Part shown: piece by piece, positions 1-12,300 of the stretch
How positions within the stretch are numbered: position 1 is the stretch's first letter
Layout: the number at the start of each line of letters is the position of its first letter
Source: Notamacropus eugenii
Taxonomy: Eukaryota > Chordata > Mammalia > Diprotodontia > Macropodidae
Reading direction: 5' to 3'
Length of the DNA stretch: 64,000 nucleotides
Assembly: GCF_028372415.1 (NCBI RefSeq)
Contig: NC_092877.1
Location: 388,251,842 to 388,315,841 of the forward strand
Made by a program: the position numbers and the translations under genes
The notes under the pieces: model-generated
Told to the model about the DNA's origin: nothing
Database searches by the model: none
The model's input: only the letters and a program-made list of their open reading frames with translations

Positions 1-8
1 GCACTCAC

Positions 9-47
9 CACCACCGCGGTGACGGGCTGCCCGGGCACGTAGGACAT
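9..47 (-). CDS. TAX1BP3: TAX1BP3 (TIP-1) first coding exon, partial gene
   Basis: On the minus strand the ATG at 45-47 opens 13 codons reading MSYVPGQPVTAVV, followed at once by a GTGAGTGC donor (positions 8-1). This matches the N-terminus of TAX1BP3, where human differs only by Ile for Val at residue 4. TAX1BP3 is a small, almost entirely PDZ-domain protein. It binds C-terminal ligands such as beta-catenin, rhotekin and viral Tax proteins and competes with scaffolding PDZ proteins. Only the N-terminal residues before the PDZ fold are here; all other exons lie before position 1. It is divergent to EMC6, whose first exon ends about 345 bp away, as in human. In human a P2RX5-TAX1BP3 readthrough transcript is known, and the same order and strand of the two genes are kept here. 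Confidence 0.93.
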
Positions 48-1510
<1,463 letters not shown>

Positions 1511-1529
1511 GGGCTGGGTGTGGGGGGCC

Positions 1530-1535
1530 ATTAAA
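1530..1535 (+). promoter_or_regulatory. EMC6: EMC6 poly(A) signal ATTAAA
   Basis: ATTAAA sits 20 bp after the EMC6 stop and is followed by GT-rich sequence at about 1541-1575, the expected cleavage context. It implies a very short 3' UTR. Confidence 0.75.
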
Positions 1536-2172
1536 GGCATGTGAAGCGCGTGGCCTGGCTGTGCTTGGTGCTGCGGACGACCGGGGGCGCCCGGGGAGCC
1601 CTCCCGCCCACCTCGCCCGCCCCCACTTTTCCGTCTCCTGGGGCACTTTCCCCTGGAATCAATAGGAACGAGGGGGAGCAGAGGGAAGAATCCCCTGCAG
1701 TGCCCCATGGGGTCGCAAGGAGGGCCGGGGGAGATGGCTCCGCCCACCCGGGCCCTCTAACGTGAGGAGGTGAGAGCTGGCAGTACCACAAGCCCATGGG
1801 CAGCTGAGCTCCAGAGAGGGGAGGGCACACCAGCAGCCAGACCAGAGAAGTCCTCTGAAGCAGGCAGGACCTCCCATGACCTAGGAAGGAGCCCCTGTCT
1901 GTGCCCATGGCTGTGGCAGCCTTGGCTCATGGCCCGGCGCTTGGATGGTCAAGGGGAGACTTGAGTGTGTCATGAGGCAAACAGTCATTCCCAGTCCTGG
2001 TGGCCAAATAGATAAGACTGAGGGTTACGGGAGGCCTCAGTCAGTGACCTGGGAGTCACCTTGTCTTTTCTAAGGCCCAAGAGATTCCAGCGACTGGTCC
2101 TGCTTTGCAAGCGAGACCAGACTGATCTTTGTTCCTTGGGGTAAAAGCCAGTTTCTTGTGGGTTATACACAC

Positions 2173-2178
2173 TTTATT
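2173..2178 (-). promoter_or_regulatory. P2RX5: Probable P2RX5 poly(A) signal AATAAA (minus)
   Basis: The reverse complement of tttatt at 2173-2178 gives AATAAA, followed on the minus strand by a GTGTGTAT-rich segment. It lies about 1.03 kb past the proposed P2RX5 stop at 3209-3211 and is the first canonical signal I noticed there, so the terminal exon is inferred to run from 3317 to about 2150. I saw nothing else in the UTR stretch. Confidence 0.55.
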
Positions 2179-3208
2179 AAGCAGTGATCGTACAGAAGTT
2201 AGCGTTGCTGTGAACTGTGGGCACGTGGCCCCAAATGTCAGAAGTGAGGCCTTGTGTGTCTTCTCCATGAGCTCCAGAGCAGCTCCTCCTGCCTTTGAGC
2301 AGACAGATGCTCTTTTAGAAATGCTTTGCCCTCATCCCCAGGCACCTCACACCTCACCTCCAAGGGCTGCCTGTCATCAGGGACCTCAGGCTGAGCCTCT
2401 CTAGGAGACATCAGCTGATGGAAGAGTGGGGCCCTTGCCTGCCTAGCCCAGGGCTTCGCCCCAGAGGCCTTGTGAGAGGAGTTCGAGCTGCTGGCCCCAG
2501 GAGGCTGGGTAACATTTGCAGAGTACTTACTTGATCCTCACCACACACCTGAACCAGAATCTAAGTTTCTGGTCCAGGGAATGAGAAGAGAGAAGGTTCT
2601 GACTTGCAGAAGTTGTCTCTGTCCAACAACCTTCACCCAAAGTACCCCCAAAGACATAGGAAGTCCCTTGGCTGCCAGAGAGACACCCCCAAACAGCCAG
2701 ACAGAATGGTGGCCCATCCTGGTTTTTATATGCAGCGGCCCAAACTAGACAGACCCATGTATCTGTAGGGCGCATCCACCCCCAGGCTAGTACTCCCCCA
2801 GCTAAGGGCTCCCAGGTCTCTGACTCAGTTTCCCCTTCAGAGTGGGCAGGGGAGGCTCAAAGGGTTCTCCTACAGCCCCTGGGCTGGGCACTGCTCCCAG
2901 AATGCCATGGGCTCTCAGCCCTAAGGCTTGACAACAGGAGGGGAAGGCTGGCATGCTGGCCCCAAGCCAGCCCCTCAGGTGGGCCTCTGGGTGAGGTTGC
3001 CTATTCCCCACCTTCTCCACTGATTTCTAAAAGGTCCATTGTTTGTCCAGGGTGGCGGACCCCTCCAGAGAGTAGGCACTGGCTGCTGACAAAATGCAGC
3101 GAGAAGGGTCAGAGGAGGAGGAGGCGAGTTTGGAGCAGCAGACCCCCTCCATGTGTGCCTGCCAGCCCAGGGGCTAGCTCCCTTCCCATGTCAGGAGGGA
3201 GGCTCCAG

Positions 3209-3317
3209 CTACATCTCCACCGTCTGGACTTGCCCTAGTGGCCCCTGTCCAGCTGGGAGGCCTGAGGCCTGCTTTCCATTTACCAGGCGCTTGGACAGGA
3301 ATTTTTGTGAGGTTAGC
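3209..3317 (-). CDS. P2RX5: P2RX5 terminal coding exon (exon 12)
   Basis: The acceptor TTCATTTCTCCCCACAG is the strongest pyrimidine-tract acceptor found downstream of exon 11. The exon supplies the one base needed to finish the split Arg codon, then 35 codons and a TAG at 3209-3211. The tail runs [11 protein letters not shown] to QVQTVEM and is basic, then Gly/Pro/Gln-rich. It does not resemble the longer human acidic tail, but P2X cytoplasmic tails diverge quickly. If exon 11 were not spliced, the frame would stop immediately (GTG AGG TAA). Confidence 0.6.
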
Positions 3318-6300
3318 CTGTGGGGAGAAATGAAGGAGAAGGCCTGTCACCGCTGGCCTGTGGCTGGGGCACTGGGCCCATCTACCCACCTCCAGCTTTG
3401 CAGATAGCCAATGGCACTGAATGCAGGCAGTGTGGCAAGGGCTGCGGGGGATGGGCAGGCAGCTTACCTCACTTCTTCGTATTTTTTATCTCGGTAGAAG
3501 TGGCTTTTTTTGATCAGGTAGATGAGCACTAAATCACAGAAGAAAGCCCCCTAAAAAAGAGTCAGCGATATCAGTATGGAGACTTGCTGGGAGATGCCAG
3601 CCTGCCCTGGGGGGGAGGGGGGCCTTTTCCTACATCCCAGTGCCTCCTGGCAGCTAGCTACTTACAGGCTGGGCTGCACTGGAACCTGAGGTCTCTCCCC
3701 TCTCTCAATGGAAATGGAGAGAGGGCCTCATGAACCCTGACCTCACAGAAACTCCAGACCGGGCCTAGCACCAAGACCTGAGCATCCAGGGCCACCTGTG
3801 GCATGCGAAAAAGAAAGAAGCCATCTCCCTGTCTTGGCCATCTGGGGCCTGCCTCCAGGCTTTAGAGTCTAGCCACTCAAGCAGCCCCTGGGGGGAGGGA
3901 GATGTCAGACAAGTGGGCAGGAGGATAGGAAGGTACTGGGCTACTTACAGCACCCATGAGAGCCATGCCTGTGCCCACATTGATGACCATGGGGATGATG
4001 TTGAACTTCCCAGCCTGAAAGAAAAGATCCAAAGGAATGGAGGCTGGGGGCTTGGGGGGGCCCCGAAGGGCAAATGCCCTGATCCAGCTTGACCATGGCG
4101 AGAACCCATGAACACACACCTTGCCATTCACCAGCACATCAAAACGGATTCCGTAGACCTTCATCAGTGTGCGGAACTCCTCCCCACTGGCATCTTGATA
4201 ATACTTAGCGAATCTGGTCAAAGGAGGAGGTGCTGATGCCAGGTTCTTGCTACCAGCCCAACTCTCACCCAAAAAGCCAAGCAAGCCTACTGACTCATGG
4301 ATCTCTAAGCACTGTCATCCCAAGAAGAAAATCACTGGTCCTGACTTACTGATGGCCAGGGAGGTTCTGGGTGATGGAGCCCACCCTGGCACCAGGGTGG
4401 CCCTGCCCAGATTTCAGAACCTCAGGCTTCCTGCTAGCACAGGCTGATCTCACTCACTCTGGGGCAGAGCTCCCTGGAGAGGGCAGCTGCACCCTTGGGG
4501 GTCCCTGACTTGCCCCCCTTCTTCCTAGGGACCCCTCCCTGTTCCCAAGAAGAGGCATCTGAGCCCTGGCTTGCATCCATTGGGGGACCATCCACCTCAT
4601 CCCCCAGTGCAGCCCCATTTACCTGAAGTTGTATCCAGAGGAGACAGACTTCTCTGCAAATCTGTTGTCCAGGCGGCTGAAGGAGTAGTGAGGCTTGCAG
4701 GCTGAGGGGTCTCTGTCCAGATCACAGTCCCATTCGATCTGAATCCCTATCACCCCACCCTTGAGAGAGAGATTGAGAGGCAGGCACAACTCAGGGCCAC
4801 AAGACACAACCAGGCCTGGGGATGGGGGGAAGAGGAAGCAGGCCACCTTCCTAGGGGGCCCCTCCCTACTCTGGGAAGTCCCACCCCTCAACTAACAGAT
4901 GCGTCCAGATGTGTGTGACCCAAGGGTCAACAGTGTGCAAGGCTCAGATGTGTGTGCAAAGCATGTCAGCGATCCAGATGTGAGATGGCCTGGATTTGCA
5001 TGACCTAGGTGTGTGTGGTGTGGTTGCCCATGGCCTGGGCAGGTGTAGGATGGGTGCTCATGGCCCAGGTGTGCATGTAGCACACAAGGAAGGACAGGCC
5101 AGGTGTACCTGTGAATGTGGCCCAGGGATGGCACAGCTCATGTTGGTTACAAGGAGGACAGAAAGCTTGGGATAAGGCTCAGATGCTTCCCTAGGCACCT
5201 GCCTCTGGGAGCTCAGCCCACTCTGGCAGCAGCAGGGGCCCCAAAGCTGGAACCAGACCATACACTGGGAAGGCTGGCTGTTTAAGGAGTATTACCTCCA
5301 AGGCCATTTCCTGGAAGTTATTCCCAGTATAGCTGACCAGAGTGCCCAGCCGGAAGATAGGGCAGTAATGGTTCTCTGGACTAAAGCGGCAGGATTTCAG
5401 AAAGCTTCTGTCTTTGGTGTGCAGCACATTGGACCTGTAGAGACAGGGTTGTCAGATCCAGGAGAGGGCCGTGAGCTCTATTCCTGACCACAGACACTCA
5501 GCAACTACTGGCTCCAGTGAGCATGCCTTCATCAGGTTTGTGGGTGCATGAAGCCAGGAGGGATTGCTGCTGCCTGCGATGGATGATGGCGTCGGAACCC
5601 AAGTAAACCCCAGAAAGTCGGCACAAAATGAATGGGGACATAGGTACAGTCCCAGACTCCCATAAAAGATCTGAGAGAGGTCAACCCTCACCTACAGAAC
5701 TCCTCCACACATGAGGGGCCATCCAAAAGGAAAGGGAATTCCCTGGGAATGGACTGGGAGGAGGGAGACAGGGCTGAGGTCGAGGGACACATTGCGGGGG
5801 AGGGGATGGAGGACACTTTAGCAGTGTGATGGGGCAGCTCATGTAACTCTGGCCATGCACCAAACTGTCCATCTCTGCTCCAGGAATTCTTGGGCATTCT
5901 CTCGGGCCGTCCCCCCTGCCTGACTCCCCTGCTTCCCTTTTCTCCACTGACATCTCCCTCCTACCCCTCCTACTTCCCTCTGTCCATTCTCCCCTATTCA
6001 TGTCGCACACAGCTTGTCTGCAGCTGACTCCTCCAGGCCAGGGACAGTGACTGGCACATAGTAGGTGCTTACTAGATGTTGATTGATTGATTCATCCTAA
6101 ATTGCTTTAAGAAAGAAAGTGACCAGGACTAGGGGGATGAGCACCCCCTGTGCTCCCCCCAGCCCCATACAGACCTCCTCTGGCATGGCGTGCTTGATGT
6201 GGGGCGAGAGAAGAGAAGACTTTGGCAGGTAGGAAGGATGAGATGTAAGGCTGGAAGGGCTCTGGAAGCCAAGCAGTAGTTTACAGGGCGCTAGGAAGGG

Positions 6301-9300
6301 CGGTGGTGTGCTCAGACCCGCTGTTACAGAAGATCCCTTTGACCTCAGAGTGGAGGATAAAATGGAGGGAGGGAGAGGCGGGAGGCAAGCAACACTGCCC
6401 CCTGCTCCCAGCAGCTATTGCAACATTCCAGGCAGAAGATGAGATGACAGCTTGCCCCAGGGGTGGCAGTGTCAGAGAAAGGCAGGCATATTTGGGGGAT
6501 GTTTCAGAGGCAGAAACAAGAGGTGGCAATGGTCTGGATGTGGGGGTGAGGGTGAGGGACTGGGAGGATAGGGGCATCTTCCATGGTCACAGAGAAGGCG
6601 GGGATGGGGTGGAGAGTTTGGGGGGAAGGGAGGAGTCCAACACTGGACACGTTGTGTTAGAGATGTCTGATAGGCATGTTTGGGAGCCAGCAGAGAGGTC
6701 GAGGCAGGAAAGGGAGACAGGAGAATCGTCTGCACAGAGTAGGACAAAGAGAGCTCTGAAGACACCCAGGGTCAGCGGGCATGGCCTGGAGAAAGATCCA
6801 GTGGAGGAGACTAGGAAAGGCCAGGACAATGCAGCCTTTGAGACGCCTACTTGAAATGAGGGAAGGCTGGTCTGGGCCTGGCTTAGGATGCCCCCTCAGT
6901 AAGTCCCAGTGGCTGCACCCATTACCTCTAGGAGCAAACATAAAATCCCCTGTTTAGAGCTCATCTCAATCTGGCCTCAGTCTACCTTTCTGGTCACTCT
7001 CCTCTCCAGGTACCCTTTGAGTCAGCTCTGCCACTCACCCCCTGGAATGCCTCACTTCCCCTTGCCCTTGCACGGCTCTCCCTCTGCCCCTCCACTTGGC
7101 AGGTCCCTGCCACCTGGTCCAGGACATCTGTGGGCCTTGCCCTTCTGTTGGTCAGTCAGTCATCAGTGTGGGTCTCCTCTGTTATGTCTAACCTGGGGGT
7201 TTGCATGTGATCTTCTCTCTTGGAAGGGAAGCTAGCATGATGTGGGTCATATAGTAGGTGCTTGATAGATGTTTGACTGATTGACTCTGGACTTCAGAAC
7301 TGATGCTCTAACTCCTCTGCCCCAGGCTAGCTCCGCCCACCTACCAGAAGCCCCTCCCTCAGGGAGGTTAGAACAGGCACCCAGCAGCAAGAGGTCACCC
7401 TGTGGACATTCTCCAGTGCCAGAGCAAGGCATGGAGATCTCTGACCAAGACAGCCCGGGGAGTCCAGGGTCCCCCATGGTGCCTCATGTTCTCCAGTGCA
7501 GTCCAGATGACTCATCTCATCTGTATTTCTCATCTGAAAGGGGCATCCTGGGCTGGGGAGAGAGTAGCACTGTGCCCCCCTGCCCCAGGCAGTTCCCTCT
7601 GCCCCCCTCACCTAACTTCTGCACACAGCAGACCTGCATGGCCACAATGATGCCCTCCCCTTCTCAAACCCAGCCTTAGTTCCTCATCTGCCAAATGAAG
7701 GAAGGACACTAGCAGACCTTTGAGTCCCAACATTCCATGGCCCTGTGATCTGTGATGCCTCCAAGGTGGCAGCCAAGACACGCTACCAAGCTTGGTCATG
7801 GCAGTTATTAAGACAAAGGCACCTACACAAAGAACTGATTACCTCCACTAACACTTCAGGCATGCATGAGTGCACATAACCCTACACAGTGTACCCTGGC
7901 ACACTGTTGCCACATTCCCTGGGCACCCTGGCACACTTGCTGATGCCATACTCACTGAGAACCCCAGCACACTCGCTGATGCCATTCACACACACATGGA
8001 TGGGCATTCTTGCTTTTCTGTCTGTTTTTCATAGCACATCCCTATGAGGAGGGCAGAAGGGAGTCTCCCACCACCAGGCACACACATCCTTCATTTGTGA
8101 ACTAGCAGTCACCAGCCTCCTTACTTGGAAAAGTTGAATTTGGGGAAGCAGATGGTATTCTTTATGTAGACAGTAAAGTCTTCAGCCTTTCCCAAAAGTG
8201 GCTTCCTGAAAGTCCCAGCAAGTCAGGTTAGCCCAGGCAGGCTCCCCTACCCTCCATAATCCCATAATCCCCCGTCTGAGCTGAGCTCCTCAGGTGGACA
8301 GAAAGAATGACACCCCAGCCGCATATGAGCCTGGGCTTAGCCATCCTGGTCCTCTCTCCTGCCTCCTAGCCCAGGCGGAGAGAACCCTGGCTCCAGCCCA
8401 GGGGCCCCTGCCTGGATGGAGGAACAGAGTCCAGAGCTGGCATGGCTAAGACCTGCCTCGGGCATCTCTTCCCCTGGGCCAAGGCTTCCCCAGAGGGCCC
8501 CACCTCCCCCAATCCCTCTCCTCAGACCAGAGACGCCTACAACGGCTTGGACACGTTCTCCACAGGGCACCAGGCAAAGATCTCACATATGCCACTGCTG
8601 TTGTTGTTGCCCATTAGACAGGTGCCAGTCTTCACTCCTGGGCACGGAGGAATCAATGGATCACATGGGGGAGGGGCTGGTGGCCCAAGTCCCACCCCAT
8701 CCCAGTGCCCCTGGCCACAGGTCTAACCCCCATGGCTCACCATTCCCAGTAATAACAGCTTCTCCTTTGGGGCAGTCACTGTCCTGGGAGCAGAGGGCAC
8801 CAGGGACTCCGGAACTCTGCAGGGTGGAGGGAAGAGGGGTTGTGGAGACCAGACATGGCACAGCTAAGTGCTGAGCTCAGAACTAGACAGACCGCAGATG
8901 CTGTGTGACCCTGGACAGGTCCCATTTCTCAGATCCTGGCGTGTGGTAGACACTCCACAAACCTAGTACCTAGTCCGCCGTCCCAAAGTGCTTTAGAGGA
9001 GCACACATTAGCATTGGGGGCAGCTTTCTTCCCTAGGTTCCCCAGTGGTGCCCAGCCCTGTCCAGCAGGGGGCAGCCACAGTCCAGGAACCCGCTCACCT
9101 TGCCCACCAAGTTGGTCCTGGAGTCAGGAAGACCCGAATTTAAATTCAACCTCAAATGCTTATAGCTGTGTAACTTTGGGAAGGCATTTAACATCTGTAT
9201 ACCTCAGTTTCCTCAACTGTAAAATGAGCTGGAGGAGGAAATGGCAAACCCCTCCAGCATCTCTGTGCCAAGAAGACCCCAAATGGGGCCATGACTGAAA

Positions 9301-12300
9301 ACGACTGAATGCAACAAAAGCAGCGCCTCGCCCTGCACCTGAGTAGGCATTATAGAAATCCTTATTCCCTTCTACCTCCCACAAGGAAGGCCTGGGAGAC
9401 ATGGACCCCTTGTTGCCCATCTCCCTTCCTCCCAAACCCATCTGCTCCCCAGCACCAGGCTCAGCTTCCTATCACTTGGTCTCCATCTGTTCATCCAGCT
9501 CAGAAATCCTCAAGGGCTCTATGCTGCCCAAATATAACCTCCAAACTCCCAAGTATGGCATTCAAGGCCTTTCTCAAACTGCTCTCCCCTCCCCCTCTCT
9601 TCTGTCTAGCCACAACTGGCATCTAGGTCCAGTCCCGTGGGCACCAACCCTGTCTATTCCTTCCTTTAGGCACTGACCCTTCTGTCCTTTCTCTACCAAG
9701 GCCCACAGGACTCTCTCCAGTTCCCATTCCATCCTGGGCAACCGTGGACCTCTCCCTCCTCCCCTCATTCCCTGTTGCATAAACCTCTGAGAATTCAGTG
9801 CCCACACTAACGGCCCATACTACCAGAGCCTTGAACTCATCAGCTTTCAAGGCCTCCACCTTGGCCTGCCAGAGAAAGGCTAACAAACCAGGAGATACTA
9901 GGCCTAGAAGACATGAGAATCAGGTGGTAGAAAAGAAGCAGAAAGGGGGCTGTCTCCTGTCTTGCCTGGGGTTCTGAATAGAGTGGCTGGTCAGAACTTC
10001 AATTGAAAACAGCCCCTTTGGGGGCAGGATGGATGGGGTGTGGGTAGACACTGGAGGAATCTCCTTTATCCTGCTGGCTCCCCTGGCACGAAGAAGCAGT
10101 GTTCAGCGCAGAGCAGGTGCTCAGGAAATACGTGCTCAGTTAGTGGAACAGAATATGGACTAGTTTACAAAGAGAAATTCTGCTCCTTGTCCAGAACCTG
10201 ACTCCTAACTCTCTCCCACTACCCACACATCTCACTGTTCTCTCCACAGGAGCCCTGCTAGTTACAAAAGGGAGTAGGTGAGAGAGGATGGGCATGACCC
10301 ATGGCATAGGGAAGGTGGTTTGGCTCAGTGTTGGAGACAGCTCTGGGGCCAGATCGGGGTGATGGGGAGGGATGATGGGAAGGGATGCCCACTGGGGCTG
10401 ACAGCTGAGGAGGCTCCCCTGGAAAAGGGTGACACCATTTTTCACTGTAATCCCCTCCCTCCTCCAGTTCCCAGTCAATCCCTTCTGCGTTTCATCGCCA
10501 CTTACCTCAGCACAGTGGGACTGCCGCTGATTTGGGGTCACAATCAGGTTGGTGACAACGAAGAAAACATTTTCTCCCTGAAAAGCCAAGGTCAGGACAG
10601 CGTGATCCACCACCCCAGGCCAGGCTCACACACGCTCCTGGCCATGGAGGCTCTGTTTCCTCCCTGTCTGCCTCCAGTCTGAGCCCAGGGCTGGCCCCAG
10701 ACCTAGGCTGTGGACAAAGAGGATAAGGAAACTCCTTTCTACCCAAAGTCTCCATGCCTTTAATCTGACATTCCTCCACCTCTGAGCTTGCCCCCAATCC
10801 CAAGTCTCTTCTGTCCCCATATTCCTGGCCTAGAGTCCCCGATCTTACATGTGTAGCCTGACACCCCCCTGTCCAGCACAATTGCTGCTGTCAGAATCTA
10901 AACAGGGAAAGGGGAGAGAGGGAAGGGAAGGGGGGAGGAGGGCGTCAAGGACAGGGGAGAGAGAAGGAGAGAGGGGAGGGAAGGGGGGAGGAGGGCATCA
11001 AGGACAGGGGAGAGAGAAGGAGAGAGGGGAGGGAAGGGGGGAGGAGGGCATCAAGGACAGGGGAGAGAGAAGGAGAGAGGGGAGGGAAGGCAACCCTAAC
11101 CCTAAATCCTTCCCTCCCCAGCCCAGAGCCTTAGCACTTGCAGGCTGTCACTGCTGAGACAGACCAAGGGGTGCATTTGGCGCAGACAGCTCCATGAAGC
11201 CAGTCCATCACCTCTGTGGCCAAGGACAGCTGCTAAGGAAAGACTAGAATCCCTTGGGAGTCAGAATTCCAGAGTCAGCAGGGACCTGAGGGTGTGTGTG
11301 GGGGGACCAATCATCTATCCCAGACCAGAAGAAGAGCCCACTTTAAAATGTCTTGGATAATTGAGGGATGAGTGGGAGTGAAGCCATGCCCCCTCCTGGG
11401 CTGGTCACACCACCTTGGGTTAGCTCTAAATGTTAGGAAATGTTTCATTTGCCTTGTCAACTCCCGGCCCCAACTGCCCCAGCCCTGCCTTCTGGACTGG
11501 CCATTGTTCCATAGGATAGCTCCCTATGTCTCTCTGAGTCACAGGGTCCCAGCTGTAGAGATGGAGGGACCCCCTGAGGGCAGCTTCCCTGCCTGGTCCA
11601 GGGATAACCTGAAGCCAATAGAGGCTCAGTGATCTGTCCAAGGTCCCAAAGGGAACAGAGGGCAGAGCCAGCATTTGAACCCAGGGCCATTCATGCCTCT
11701 CCCTTTCCCCATTACTCCAGTTTTTTGAACTGCCTGATGCCCAGTAGCTGGACAAGAGGCTGAGGCCCCCTGGGTTCAGACCTGGGACGGGATAACGTAG
11801 TCGGCCACATCCCAGAGCCGCTCCTTCAGCTCCGAAGTGTTGGTGAAGGCCACACCTTTGACCTTGGTGATGACCGAGCTCTGGATGGCTGTGTCCACTT
11901 CCTGATAGCCTTTCTTCACCAGGAACACCCACCTGCAGCAGGCCAAGGAAAAGGGCCTGAGGGTCAGGGGTAGATCCTCTGTGGATGGTGGGGACTACAT
12001 TGTAGCCACAACCACAACAGTGAGGAACCCAGAGATACATTGTCTCATTTGAAGTTCAGAGGGTCTGCAACCACACAGGGCTGAGGACCAGGCACACCTG
12101 GGCCAAGGTGATTGAGTCAGGCAATTGATCTCAGGTCTGGAAGAGAACCTCAGCTGGAGCCAACCAGCCTGGTCCCCCGCCACCTCTGCAAGAAGGCTTA
12201 TAGGCCTCAGCTTCCTCATCTGTAAAATGGGGACATTAATAGCACCACCCTTGAGGACCAAGTGCTCTGTCAGCCAACTCTGGCACTAGCCCTCCCCCTC

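Noticed and set aside
11091-11105. CCCTAACCCTAA, possible interstitial telomere
   Set aside because: Only two units; not enough to call a telomeric relic.
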